Shown piece after piece: positions 1 through 12,139 of a DNA stretch of 64,000 bases. The position numbers and the translations under genes were made by a program. The notes beneath the pieces are model-generated. The model did no database searches and was not told the origin of the DNA. It worked only from the letters and a program-made list of their open reading frames with translations. The stretch lies in contig JARBJD010000046.1 in NCBI GenBank assembly GCA_033064195.1, positions 1 to 64,000 of the forward strand. Reading direction: 5' to 3'. The number at the start of each line of letters is the position of its first letter. The stretch's first letter is position 1. This DNA comes from Blattamonas nauphoetae (taxonomy: Eukaryota > Preaxostyla > Oxymonadida).

Positions 1-2468
1 TGCGAACTTCGATCTTCCTGTGATCATGAATGCACTTCACTTCTAATGCAATGGAGCATCTATGAACACCACTTGTCTACCGAAGTGTCCGAAACAGCTC
101 GTGGTTCATCATAAGAAACTCCAGGTGTCATTGAGATTCCTTGATGCAATGAATTTTGTATCGCCACAGTCATTGAAATCATTTGTGCAGGATTTTGGTG
201 ATGGAACTGATTCAAAGGCATATTTCCGCTGAAGCAATCAATGTCACTAATGTTGAAGAAGAATTGAATAAATCAGAACCGTTTCCAGAAGAAGTGTTCT
301 ATTCACGTGTGAAAAATGAATCATTGTTGAAAGATCTACCGTATTCTGATTATGTTGAAGATGCCAAGAGATTCAGTACAAGAAGAGAATACCTGAAGAA
401 CTATAACATCAATGATACTCTCATTATGATTGATCCAATTCAGAGATTGATTCAATGGTTTGCAGCAGGGAGAGTCGATATGTTGCAGTTTGTCTCATGT
501 CCAGCAGCAGCAGTGAATTTGAGAAATATGTCAACATACTTTCCGACACTCTATTCTGATTCACCACCATATGCTGACTTCGATATCAATGCCACTTATG
601 TAGTCAAAACTTGTGAGAAAGCATATGATTTGACACCAGCGAAATGGAAATATATGGTGAAGAATTATGAATACCAAGATGAGAGAGCCGATCGTGATTC
701 TTCTAAAAATGTGAATGACAATGACTATGAATGGATGACTGAACTTATCAAGAAAGGATGTGCCATTTGTGGAGCTTCATTTACGTTTCAGAATCAACCA
801 ACACTTGATCGAATTGACTGCTCACTATCTCACACAAAAGAGAATTGTCAACCATGCTGCGTGTACTGTAATGTTGTTAAATCCAATCGAGATGAACACC
901 TGACGAAACTCAAGATTAAACTGCGCCAATTTGCTCAAATCCACAAGCTTCAGATGACATTGACTGATGAACGAGTGTATAAGCTATTGAGGAGTGGAAT
1001 CACTGGTGGTTTGTCTAATGTGATGCACAGATTGAATCGATCAGGAATTGACACCATTCATCGTTTTGAATTCGATAGCGAAAATAAAAAAGTGATTGAC
1101 ACAGATACAGGAAATGAAATGACTCACATCCTCTGTCTTGACAATAATTCACTCTATCCAAGTGTTTCAGCATCAGTGCCACACAAGGCTGTTAAATATA
1201 CAAACAACAGAATGTATATGCCAGGAAGCGTCAAATTCTACACAACAAAGAAGGAAGTAATGTTGAAGATCATTAAAGAAAGGAAAGATCTGTTCGCTGT
1301 CAAAGTGAAGGGACACATTCGAGAGGACAGAATCAATGATTTCATTAATATGCCTCCCATTGTTCAGACAATCAATATAAAACCATATCAGATGTGCTCA
1401 GAAGACACTCTTGAAGCAATGAGGAATTGTGGTGTTCCAGAAGGAAAATCAGAGAAGAAAGTCACGCAACTGTTGTCAACTTTTGGTGAGTGTAGAGTGT
1501 TCAATTCATACTACTTGTGGTTCCTTCTTGATGATTGTGCTTTTGAAATCGATGATGTGTCTGAGATGGCTGTTTTCGAGAAGAATACTGCATTCAATGG
1601 ATTCATAACATCAATGATTCAACGTCGAATCGCTGCAATCGAAGCTGGAAACACTGGGATGGAAAAGTTCTGTAAACTAATCCTCAATTCATGTTACGGT
1701 TACGATTCTCTCAATACTGAAAAGTACAAAAGATCATATTTGTTGAATCGAGAACAGACGTTTCTGAAGCACTTGTATCCTGATTTTCTGTCGACTGATC
1801 AGATTGGAAAAGATTTGTATTTAGTCGATGTAAAACCCAAGAAATTCAAATGCAAAACTGCTCTTCAATCAGCGTTCTTCACACTGGAGAATGCCAAGTA
1901 TTGGTACTTCAATTTCTACTACAATTTCATCACTAAGTGTTGTGACGAACAGAAGTTTCATTTCATCTATTGTGACACAGATTCGTTGTCTATCGCGATT
2001 GCAGGTGATCCAAATCAAGACTGTCATCAAGGTTTATCCGCTATTGTCTCAGATCAGCAGTTCTACGATAAGAATGTGTTTCAATGGTTGCCAAATCCAA
2101 AGTGTGGAATCAAATCAAGGAAGAAACTACTGGGATTGTCAGTGGAGAAAGAAGGTGATTTCATGATTGCTCTGTCACCAAAATGTTACTTCATCAGTGA
2201 GAAAAATACTCAAGTGCACAAAGCCATTAAAGGTATCTCACTAGCACGGAATTCACATCTGGATCAATCACAATTCATCAAAGCAAACGAGACTAAACAA
2301 CCGATTGAAGGAGAGAATGTTAGCTTTCAAATGAAGGAAGATTCAATGGTGACAGTACTGGTGAAAAAGAATGCATTGACATCAATTCACACAAAGATGA
2401 TGGTACTTCCGAACGGATCATGTGCTCCATTCATTAATGGATTAAACAGAGAGGACTATCTCTACTGA
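1..2468 (+). mobile_element. Polinton/Maverick-like fossil: type B DNA polymerase region
   Basis: This is the polymerase part of a Polinton-like element, treated here as a fossil. The B-family polymerase palm motifs are visible: a DxxSLYPS-type motif about 320 residues into the main open frame and a YCDTDS motif about 600 residues in. Between the N-terminal part and the palm lies a cysteine-rich insert (CxxC, LDRID, then CxxCC and YCN), which resembles an HNH/endonuclease VII type zinc motif. Coding-like sequence continues to the left edge, so the true start lies outside the window. In this family the enzyme is a protein-primed polymerase that copies the element itself. Most of the region is open, which suggests a fairly young insertion. 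Base composition is more AT-rich than the host genes further right. Confidence 0.85.
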
Positions 2469-2494
2469 GTATAAGTTATTTTTATGTCCATTAA

Positions 2495-3787
2495 ATGCCA
2501 ACTGTCGATTCAATATTCAAAAATGTTCCTTCATGGGAAGTAGCCAAGCAGAAGCGACATGCCACAAGGATTATTCAACAATGTTCAGAAGAGAATGGAC
2601 TCAAGACAAATCTGCAACTTTACTCTCGTATTCTTCATCAGTATCAGTTTACACAACAGCAATTGTCAGATATAGCAAAACAAGATCGGATTCTCAAGTT
2701 TGGAGGGAAGACATTATCTGAGTTGTACAATTCCTACTTTGATTTGTTTCGTGTCAATCATCCAGATCAAGTGTTTGAAGCAGATTTGCGAAGAATGAGA
2801 GTGTTCAATCCAGCACCAAGAATCAATGCGCCAGCTCCACGGATTCCAGAACAAATTGACTATCCATTCAAGTCAAAAACAAAAGTGTTTCATCAAGTGA
2901 ATCCAACAGTTCCAGTTCCAGATCAGAATACGTTTGTGACAGATCATAATCCAAAGAATCGATTGTTTCTTCAACGTCCGTCATTCTCTCCATATCGACA
3001 TTCGTGGGAAATTGACATCATGGTTCTCAAGACTAATCCACAATCAATTCCGCAGTACTATCTCGTGTGTGTGAACATTAATACCAAGTATCTTGTGATG
3101 ATCAAAATAGCGTCGAGGAATGATGTAGTAATCCAAAATGCTCTTCAGCAATTGATTCAAACCGTGGAAGTTGATCACATTCGTGGAGATGCAGAGTCGG
3201 GATGGAATAACAATCGCATTAGAGATTTCCTCGAAAGGAATGATATCCAGTACTTCTTTTCATCATCTCCATTCACAAATAAAAACAGAGTTGTTGATCG
3301 AATGATTCGGACAATCAGAGATGCTTTTCGTGGTAATGTAACTCAGATGTGTGACAATAATGCAATGCAGCAGTTTGTGGATTATTACAATCTGACTCCT
3401 CACAAGGCATTTAGAAATATAGTGACTCCAGTTGAGGTTGAAAGAGATGCTGAACTCGAATGGGCATATATCTAACGAAAGCAAGACAAGTTGAAGCAAG
3501 TCAAGAGAACTCAGACCAGAAAAGGACTATGGGATTATCAACCAGGCAATGTTCTTCAGATTCATTTGGATTTATCAAAGACTCAACACGCTTTCGAGAA
3601 ACGCAGACGACAGTTCAATAAATTGGCGACATTTCTGTCTTATGTCAATGGGAATGTTCGCTGTCAATTGCTTCAACCATATCAAGACATTCGTGTTGTT
3701 GACATTCCTATTCACTTCACAGAAAAGATAGCAGATTCTGTCAATACACTAACGCCTCAGGTCAGGAATAAGTTCAATCTCCGTTGA
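2495..3787 (+). mobile_element. Polinton-like fossil: retroviral-type (rve/DDE) integrase region
   Basis: This is the integrase module of the same fossil block, 26 bases after the polymerase and on the same strand. A helical N-terminal part precedes a proline-rich linker. The integrase core fold then starts at a W-E-I-D segment, followed by a GDAESGWN stretch, and a basic C-terminal region follows. Polymerase next to integrase is the usual Polinton arrangement. The region looks broken, with about one interruption. In living relatives the integrase inserts the element into host DNA. The family call is firm because of the core motifs and the position beside the polymerase. Confidence 0.75.
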
Positions 3788-3959
3788 GTTCGAATCAAAA
3801 ATGCAAATTCACAAGTGTCTCAGTTATTAATGATTATATACAATTCAACAATAATCTCAGTCTCTTCTTTTTTCATTATTTTTGATAAATCCAAGGATGA
3901 TGAAGCTCATTAATGACGTCGTCAAGGGCATTCTCTTTCATTTTTGTTTCTCCATTCCA

Positions 3960-5545
3960 ATGAAGTGCCCCAGGTGCCCCAGGTCGCATTTTAGAAATAT
4001 TTGACGAATCTCAATAGCGCAAAGTTTTAATGTCAATTCTCCATTCCGATTAGGTGCCCCAGGTGCCCCAGGTCGATCGCCAAAAAAATTTCATTTGAGA
4101 TTTCAAAAGTCCACGTACGATCATTTTTGGGCATTCTTTTTCCGAGACAATTGAGAGCGTTCATTAATGCCAAGCAGTAGTGTCTATTCATCAATGCTAT
4201 TGAGTCATCAAGTCAATATTCATAAAACAGAGATGTTTGATAGTCAGAGTAGCTCAGAAATGCCATCTCATAAATGATTTATTACAATTTCACAACAACT
4301 TTCTTTAATTGACCTGGGTCATATCTCACTATTTGAGTCATCTTTAATGCCCTGTGACCCGAGTAAATCATTAAAAATTGTTCCATTAAAGTCAAATTCC
4401 AATTATATTTTATGAAGAATGTAATATATCATCAGTGAGCCAACATCAGAGCATATCTCATGAAAGACAAAGTCAATATTCCTCATCTCTAATGCCCTGT
4501 GACCCGAGTAAATCATTAAAAATTGTTCCATCAAAGTCCAAATCCACAAAGATTCTTCTCAATGTAAATTCTCGCCAACAGCTAGAAAATCATTAATGAC
4601 ATCAAATAATGAAATATCATCGAAAATATCACTAACATTGAGGTTCTCAGCAACTTGGAAAAATCACTAATTTTGACCACAATTGTGCCTTAGATCACCC
4701 ATAACTCCTCACAGAGATGTCAGATTCCAATAATTCTTGCACCAATGAATTCAGAAGATCAATATTGACTTTATCAGAACGAATGAAGACGATCTGGAAC
4801 ACTTCACTTTTTTCGAACATTTCAGGTCCATAACCTTAGACCACAAAAATGAAAAAATTCTAATACCCAAGAAAAGACGAAACAATCATTTATTTGTAAT
4901 ATACCATCAATGATAAACACTTATTTCTGGGAGACAGACGCGTTGGAGCAGTATTAAAAGAATCGAAAAATTAAGCTTAATTCCAAAGTACTTTTCCAAT
5001 TTTTTAATTTCTATATATAGGGAGCTCCAAAAATGTCAAAAACGACCATTGCCCAGAAAAACCTATAAACGTCAGTGATGCATGGGGGTAGTGTCTACAT
5101 CCTCCAGGTGCATTCCGAAGGGTCCTACTCACTCGTGGAGCTCTGGAGATAATGATCAAGGCATCAATGTTTTGAACTAATGTCAATCGTCTCGGAGAAT
5201 CAATGCGGAAAAAAGATCGTACGTGGACTTTTCAAAAAAGAAATCCAAAAATTTTCTGACGATCGACCTGGGGCACCTGGGGCACTCAATAGCACCGGAG
5301 AACAGCCACGACTTCCATTTGCTAGTGAGCACTTTCAATTGTCCCGAGAAAAGAAAGCCCAAAAATGATCGTACGTGGACTTTCCAAAAATGAAAAGAAA
5401 ATTTTTAGGCGATCGACCTGGGGCACCTGGGGCACCTAATCGGAATGGAGATCAACGATGACTTCTCTGCGCTAATGAGATTCGTCAAATATTTCTAAAA
5501 TGCGACCTGGGGCACCTGGGGCACTCAATAGCAATAATGAATAAT
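3960..5545. repeat. Inverted repeat with doubled GTGCCCCAG motif, arms near 3960-4180 and 5200-5545
   Basis: The left arm carries GGTGCCCCAGGTGCCCCAGG twice, near 3967 and 4052. The right arm carries its reverse complement three times, near 5268, 5418 and 5502. Between and around these cores the arms also share GATCGTACGTGGACTTT-type and ATTTTAGAAATATTTGACGA-type sequence in reverse orientation, at roughly 80 percent identity by eye. The right arm contains an extra tandem copy of the unit. This could be terminal repeat material of the Polinton-like elements on both sides, or an origin-like hairpin region. Confidence 0.7.
4345..4530. repeat. 41-bp exact direct repeat pair, 145 bp apart
   Basis: The same 41 bases, beginning TAATGCCCTGTGACCCGAG, occur at 4345-4385 and 4490-4530. 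Similar but diverged sequence follows each copy. The function is unknown. The pair lies inside the non-coding part of the Polinton-like block. Confidence 0.8.
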
Positions 5546-5699
5546 CACTAATTCCTCGCACTAATGAGCTCTGTCAATTGTGTCGGATAATGACTCCATT
5601 TTGGACTACTGTCAATCGAGAACACAGATAATTATGGGTCTCAGAAAAAATAAACGCAGAACTTTTTTATAAATCGAATTTTTTATCTCCTTAGAAAGA

Positions 5700-8219
5700 A
5701 TGGCATTACAAATTTCAAGAATTGAATTCAAGAAAAATGATGACACTCTCAACGACGATTTCGATAATGATTTCGACGCAATGTTCAATAATCTTCCTGA
5801 CGAAATTCATTCATTGTCTGATCGTTTGAGACCACACAAAGTCCCATTGTTCGACTATAAGAAATACAACGATGGTATATCATCTGAGAGTGCTGGTCAT
5901 AAACGAACAGGAACAGCAATAAACATTGCACATGTGACCAACCTAGCAGTCGTGGATATTGACATCTTGGATAAGGATGCTGATGAAGAAACCAAGAACC
6001 AAATCCGAACATCTGTGTTAAATGTATTACCCAATGATGTCGGATTAGTAGTGACTGGATCAGGGGGTCTTCATATATACTGCGATATTCATGGCTACAA
6101 ACTGGAGAAAAACTCAATGGTGAAGGTGAAGAAAACTGACCAATACGATGTAGATTTATTCGCCTGTGTAGACTCATCTCTGCGCTGGATAGTGCAACCG
6201 AAATCCAAAGTCCAAAGGAAAGTGGAAGGCACTAATAAAATCCAATCATATAAGACCATTAATGACTTTGACGAACTCTTCATCCTATCATCATTGTCAG
6301 ATGTATTATCTAGTCTATGTATTTCATTAAAGCCCACTCCAACAGAGAAGAAGCCATCAGTGAAGTCATCAGTGAACCAGACCAAAATTGAAAGTCCAAT
6401 AGCTCCTTCTTTCGACGAGGATTCCATTCAACAGTACACTTTAGCCCAAGCTGATTTAATCAGAAATGGACTGAAAGGACTAGTGATTCACAACGATTCT
6501 GGATCGAGATCAATTGAAGAGGAAGTCTCCTTGTTGCCATTATTTGCAGGCATTAATTCCTTAAGACACATCAATGGATTTACAGACGAGATGCTCGAAC
6601 AAACATACAAAGACATCTATGACAATAACACATTGACTGAGAATGCAGAGAAGAATTGGGAAGCTCAGAGAATACGGTACGCTTCGAATGTTACCCATCC
6701 TGGAGTCCTCATTAAAATCATTAGAATCCATAATGAAAAGTACTACAATGATGAACTCCTTATTCCTCTCACTGACTACGATGTCTCTGATTTCTTTGAC
6801 AGTCTTGAAGTTGATTCTCATGATGAACCAGTCAATGATAATCTCTCCAATGAACCCACTAATGAACAATCAAGAACGAAGGATTCATTCGATGAAAAGA
6901 TCGATCTACTGTCTCCATTTGACTTCTCTACAATAAGGAAAAAGGCAACCAACAAAGAATACAAATCAGAGACAGAAGTGCTAAGAGATCTATTGAAAGT
7001 TCTTCGCCGTATTGAAGTCTCATTGTTATGCATTGTGAAAGAGTACAGTTCTCTTGATCTCTGCTATCGTGTCAATGTTCAGAAAGAAGGTAACGTCTTG
7101 AGATTATTGAAATCAATCAAAGTGACCATCCCAAGCGAAGATCCAAAGAAGTGTAGAACGATCACGTGCCAATCAACATTCGAGAATTATCGCAATCTAT
7201 TCATGGTCAATGGCATTCGATTCATGAGCGATAATCCACAGATGTTCTCGCTATTCCAAGGATACAAATATCCATTCGTTAGTGAACCAAACACTGATCT
7301 GATTCAACCATTCTTAGATTTCACCAAAGAGATAATTTCAGACAATAATGAAGAATTGTATAACTTCATTATCAACTGGATATCATTCGTGATTCAGAAT
7401 CCTGGTCAGAAAACAGCGTCAGTCATTATCTTGAAGGGAATGCAAGGAATTGGCAAAAATGTCTGGACTAATGTGCTCTGTGAAATAATGCGAGGATACT
7501 CTGCTCCAAATATCACTGACATTCAGGAACTCTGCGGTACATTCAACACAGTAATTGAAGGCAAAATGCTGATCGTCTGTAATGAATTGAAGAACGCTGG
7601 TGAAGAAAGAATGTCGAACTTTGATGCCCTCAAATCAATAATTTCCGACACTAGCTTCAGGAGCTAATGAAAGGGAATCGCTCGTCGTGACGCTGAGAAT
7701 GTTGCCAATCTGATCTTCTGCACAAACAACGCATATCCAGTCAAGATTGAAGTCGATGATAGACGCTATTGTGTCTGCAAAGTCTCCAATAAACGCAAGG
7801 ATGATGCCAGCTATTTCCTAAACCTCATCCGCTCCTTCACTCCTGATTTTTACTCGCACCTATTGACATACTTCAATCAGAGACCCATCACCGACTTCAA
7901 CCCAAGGCAATTACCAAACACTAATGCTAGATGTATTCTCCAAGAAGTGTCTCGATCAGTAATAGGAGACTTCTGTCTACAGCACATCGATGAATTAGAA
8001 CAAGGAATGCCATGTTCCTATGCCGCTGAACTAATGCCAGATCACTATAAGAAACTCAAGACATTCCAGATGGACCTCCATGAGCACTGCACTAGAAAAA
8101 AGGTCACCATAAATAAACAACGAATATGGTGCTATGTCATCGATCCCAAGTATGCCGATCTACTTAAGAAATCCTCCATCAATGACCAAGACACTAATGA
8201 CCAATACACCGATGACTAA
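5700..8219 (+). mobile_element. Polinton-like fossil: primase-helicase (AEP primase plus SF3 helicase) region
   Basis: The N-terminal half resembles archaeo-eukaryotic primases: a VVDIDI metal-binding motif about 85 residues in, a GSGGLHIY motif about 120 residues in, and a VDLFA segment near residue 150. The C-terminal half carries a superfamily 3 helicase core with a Walker A motif GMQGIGKN and a Walker B-like stretch KMLIVCNEL. This D5-type primase-helicase is common in Polinton-like viruses and virophages, and would open and prime the element's DNA. The region looks broken, with about one interruption. It shares strand and AT-rich composition with the polymerase and integrase to its left, but an inverted repeat separates them, so it may belong to a second, adjacent element. 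Confidence 0.75.
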
Positions 8220-8735
8220 TCCACCAATGTCTATATATTTTTGCCTATCCACAAACACCCCCATTTTCCATCAATGTCTCTTCACAAATACCTCTCCATC
8301 AACGCCCCATTCAACAATGCCTCACACAACAATGACTCTCCACCAATACTATTCCATTAATGCCACTCTATATATTATTATCATTATCGACATGTAATAT
8401 CCCACCAATGTCTCATCATCAATGACTTCATCAATCACTCTCCACCATTATCCCTCCACCAATGCCTCTCCACCAATCTCTCTCCACCAATACCACACAC
8501 CAATCACATCCACCAATATCTCCACACCAATACCTCTCCACCAATGTCCCCCACTATCCACCTAATATCTCTCCACCAATCTCTATCCACCTATGCCCAT
8601 ACACCTATCTATATCCACCTATATCCCCACACCAACCTATATCCACCTATCTCAATCATCCTTGACATCTCCATCTATGTCTATACACTTATTGCCTCTC
8701 ACCTCCCTATCCACTACCCCTTATCTCTGTTCTCG
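8220..8735. repeat. Degenerate CCACCAAT minisatellite, pyrimidine-rich
   Basis: The stretch is made of short irregular units built on TCCACCAATxTCTC, with derivatives such as CATCAATGCC and CCACCTATATC. Periodicity is loose, about 9-18 bases. Short open frames across it reflect the low purine content of the top strand and are not called as genes. The same unit begins to show inside the end of the preceding helicase frame (ATCAATGACC, ACTAATGACC), which suggests the repeat expanded from that end. Confidence 0.75.
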
Positions 8736-9563
8736 TCATAACTTCACAACCTGTGAACCGATTTTGATGATCCACCGTGTATCCAGTTTCGAGGAGAGAT
8801 ATTGCGACGTGTCGTGAGCCGAATGTGCGGGCGCCCCGTCTTGTTGAAACCATGTCGTTCCTGCCGGGTCGATCCTACTTCTCTCAGGGAAAAATTGTGA
8901 ATTGAGCATTTCTCGGTACTTGTCAGAAGTCATTGTCCCTTCGTAAAACACAGGCCCAATAATTCCTTGCGAAGAAATAGCGCACCATACGTTCACCCCT
9001 TGTTTCGAGTGGGGTACCTCAACATGGAAGTGAGGATTCTACCGGGAGCGATAACAAGAGTTGTGAGTGTTTATGGTTTGATCGAGAGTGTATCTTGACT
9101 CATCCGAAAACCATATTTTATCGAGAAAAGATGGACCGTGTTGGATGATTACTAAAATGTCGATCAACGGCTCGACAGTTCTCCGGGGTCGATGTGGTAG
9201 CGTTGCGACCAGATCGAGGAAGATCTGCAACCGTTCCAGTCGCTTCGAAGCGACTGATGATATTTTTGATGGTTTGAGAACACGGTGGATCGGGTCGATT
9301 CCAGCACCTAATCGCTGCAAAAGCGCTCCGAAAACGATAGTAGTCTTGCACAATCCGGATCCTGTCTTTGGTTGAGCGTCTCATTAAGTTGCGGAGTTCG
9401 TATGCTGTAGTCATGTCTGTAGTGTTTTACAAGCGACGGGGGATGTTCCTAAAATCATCATCATAATCATTCAGGAAAAAGAAATACATCAACGAACCGT
9501 ATTTGAGATTGACAAGAAGTGCTGATCAAACCCATTGAGTTCGACAACTTCTGAGACACCCTG
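8736..9563 (-). mobile_element. Mariner-family transposon relic, 3' end missing
   Basis: This is a Tc1/mariner element read on the minus strand. Its outer end is recognisable at 9563, where the complement reads CAGGGTGTCTCAGAAGTT next to a TA at 9564-9565. The transposase start is the ATG at 9414, and the first ~95 residues form the helix-turn-helix DNA-binding part, ending in a PRSGR-like linker. The catalytic domain follows in other frames: WFSDES carries the first Asp and WFQQDGAPAHSA the second. About 70 residues between the two halves are damaged or lost. The frame ends after YLSSKLD, so the third catalytic Asp and the right end are missing. The copy is frameshifted and cannot encode a working transposase. 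Confidence 0.85.
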
Positions 9564-9686
9564 TACAGGTGGACTTTTTGTCCGATGTTGGGGAAAGACA
9601 GAATGACTCAGGGACTCTTGAACCACGACCTCAGAAACTTTAATTTTGTGAATAATGTGATGAACAAATTGTAGGGATGTTGTGAA

Positions 9687-11045
9687 TCAAAAATGAGAAA
9701 AAAGTGAAAAATAAAGGGACTGGTGGGATTCGATCCCACGTCCGGGGAGCAAAAAGCTTTCGTGCTCCCACTCTACAAAAAGGGCACTTTTATTTCTCCT
9801 CCTTTTCGAAACTGACGAATGAAGACAGACAAACGAATGTTGGATGGAGCGATGTGAAATGGCCGAGTCACAAGCCTGGAGGAACGCTTGCATGAAAGAT
9901 TGCCGATTGGCGGCTGCTCCGATGGTGATGTGATCTTGAATGTGCTGGGAGAGGATGTTTCGGAAGACAGCATTGATGCTTTGATCGACAGGTTGTGTGT
10001 ATCTTGAGGTGTTTGGTGGAATGAAAATTAGGTCTATCAGGTTGTCTTTTGCTGTTCTCATCACTTCTTCGTGGTTGTGGTAGGGGGCACCGTCCAATAG
10101 AAGGATAGCGTGAGAGAGAGGCGTGGCCGGTATTTTCTTTTTGGAGTCAATTGCTGGCACAATGTGTGCGAGGAAGTAGATTTGAAGGTTTCTTGAGTGA
10201 GGTGGCGCTGTCCGATTGCGTGAAATGACAGAGTTGGAGAGGTGAAGGGGACGAGATCGGCGGGGACGTTCACTGTTGAGAGGATGATCGACTTTTGGGT
10301 TGCTTCTCCATCAGCCGCAACAAGAAAGACAATGGTTGCCCCGGGTATCGTTGGAGCGAGAGGAAGAATAGCATCAATATCAGGGGTGTTGTTGGCGACG
10401 GTTGGAGTGAGAGGTGTGACTGTGTGGAAGTGGGTCTAATCCAAGTTGAAGAGAAGATGTGGTTGGTTGGGCATGGTTGAATGTATTGTTTTGGACAGCT
10501 GCATGCGTGGTAGACGTTGAATCTTGTTGCTGTTACTCTCTCCACATTTTCTTGTCGATCGACGAAATGATAGCCAAATCTTCTATTGAGCTGAGGATGA
10601 GCATCCGTTTCTTGATGGTGCTCTCGAAGTATGGTATTGGCCTAACTAGTTGAATGAAGAAGTTTGGCATACCTGGGCTGTCACATCGTTGGCAGTGGGA
10701 TTCCGACCTGCGTTGCATCTCTCTTCGACCAACTCCCTCAAAAGTCGATCCTCCTCGTCCCGTAGCTTGGAGTGAACTCCCCTCCTCCCAGGTCTGTATC
10801 CCTTTCTCAGAGACATTAATCCATCGTAGAATGTCGACTTTGGGATGTGAAGAGCTGTGATCACATCTTTCGCTTTGAATTCGTGCTCTACGAAGAATCT
10901 GCAGATCATTTCTGTTATATTCGCTCCATTGTGGCCTTCCTGTGTAGCAAACAAACGAACAATCTCGGCAAGTACTTCCCTGTTCATAAATTTTCACATT
11001 ACGAAACTTCCTCTCTACAGTTACTAGTCCGGCGATCCGCATCAT
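9687..11045 (-). mobile_element. Pogo/Tigger-type DDE transposon relic
   Basis: A transposase of the pogo group (DDE_1 fold) is spread over several frames on the minus strand. Near 10987-10660 lies a DNA-binding part with a helix-turn-helix and the acidic stretch LRDEEDRLLRELVEE. Near 10330 a frame reads like FLVAADGEAT, the probable first catalytic Asp region. Between 10160 and 9900 the motifs ILLLDGAPYHN and FIPPNTSRYTQPVDQS give the second and third acidic positions typical of this family. At least three frame changes separate the parts, so the gene is dead. I could not identify terminal inverted repeats with confidence. The downstream end overlaps a tRNA-like segment. Confidence 0.75.
9714..9775 (-). 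other. tRNA-like 3' half (possible tRNA pseudogene or tRNA-derived repeat)
   Basis: On the minus strand the sequence GTGGGATCGAATCCCAC forms a five-base-pair stem with a seven-base loop, like a T arm and close to a B box. It is preceded by GGGAGCA...TGCTCCC, which could be a long variable arm of serine type. It is followed by CCAGTCCC and then TTTATTTTT, which would suit an RNA polymerase III stop. No matching 5' acceptor strand or D arm is visible upstream, so a complete tRNA cannot be drawn. It may be a fragment or chance. Confidence 0.25.
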
Positions 11046-11573
11046 TCCGACTTTTCGCAGTCACTATAGTGAGTCATTAGGCCGGGACACGGCAAGAGGG
11101 TATGTTTTTATGCTGATTTTTTGCGCAGATTTCGATTCTATCGCATCTCGCTCGAACACTCTCCATGAAACAGACGAAAATCGATTCAAACCACACCAAG
11201 ATCAAAAATCTCCTCTCACTCCGTCGCATCGGAGAGGCGAATTTCACATCAATTTTCGCCAAGAATGGGTGAAAAAGTGTCACTGGTTTTGACTGACTAT
11301 TTAGTAGGGGCAGGAAGCCGGACTTGTGCGGGAAGTCGGACTCGCAACTGTAGAGGAGATAGTTCATATTTTCAGTTTTCATGAACAGAGACTTGGACGC
11401 TGAGATTGTTCGAATACGATCCAGACATACGTATATCTGCGAGCGAAGCCCTCCTCCATCCTTTCTTCACAGCACCTCCACTTCCGTCTCCTCTTGACCT
11501 TCTCCCAGACCCTGCGATGTATCCCAAACTTTTGGTATCCTTTTGTTGATCCTGATTACTTTTCCGGAAAAAC
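11046..11573. other. No gene seen
   Basis: This stretch holds only short frames without recognisable motifs. A partial repeat of the words GGAAGCCGGACTTG and GGAAGTCGGACTCG lies near 11310-11345. I see no transposon ends or RNA gene. Confidence 0.5.
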
Positions 11574-11670
11574 TGGGCCAAGACTCACAACATTCGACCT
11601 GATGTCGAGACAGATGATGTTGAGATCTCTCCTGTCAAGTATTTAGATTTGAATGCCGAAGACGATGATG
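11574..11670 (+). repeat. ~97-bp segment, first copy of a dispersed direct repeat
   Basis: The segment beginning GGGCCAAGACTCACAACATT recurs at 14638-14734 with about ten differences. Both copies keep one frame open, reading AKTHNIRPDV, then TDD, then EISPVKYLDLN, and most differences are conservative at the protein level. This suggests a duplicated piece of a real coding sequence. I do not recognise the protein. The flanks of the two copies are unrelated. Confidence 0.6.
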
Positions 11671-12139
11671 ATTGGGTGAGGATTTTTGATGTCATCAAAA
11701 AGTTCGAATACCCTACTTCGAATCTCGTCTCATCACACAGGCGAGACATACATTGTCTACTATCAATGATTTGTTGGAAACACCATTCGATGTCATTCTC
11801 GTGCAATTCGACAAAAACCTGACAAGATAGATTCATCTTGTTTTCTGATTTGGCTTCTCGAAATCTTTGTTGATCTCTTAAAAGTCTCACCCATTTGTTG
11901 TATACCTAACACATCAACTTCTGATTCGTTCTTTCGTTCAAGTCCAATTCTGAGACAATTGTCATGTTAATATCGATATTGAGAATCTTTTCTCATATTT
12001 TGAACAACTTCCTCGCACCACGTGTTGGTTGATATCTTCAACAGTTTCATAAATCAAGTGATCACAAACCCACAAACTATAACATCCGTCAGAACATCGA
12101 GCTTTTCGCCATTGACGTTCAGACATTCTGTTAATTTCA

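Larger units (their letters stand above)
3788..5699. other. Non-coding stretch between two Polinton-like gene blocks
   Basis: I see no convincing gene in these 1.9 kb. The stretch is AT-rich and holds a large inverted repeat (separate entry) whose units contain the doubled motif GGTGCCCCAGGTGCCCCAGG. It also holds a 41-bp exact direct repeat at 4345-4385 and 4490-4530 that includes CCTGTGACCCGAG. The layout fits either the internal control region of one element or the facing ends of two related elements. Confidence 0.6.

Noticed and set aside
8462-8741. Short proline/histidine-rich frames
   Set aside because: They are products of the CCACCAAT minisatellite.
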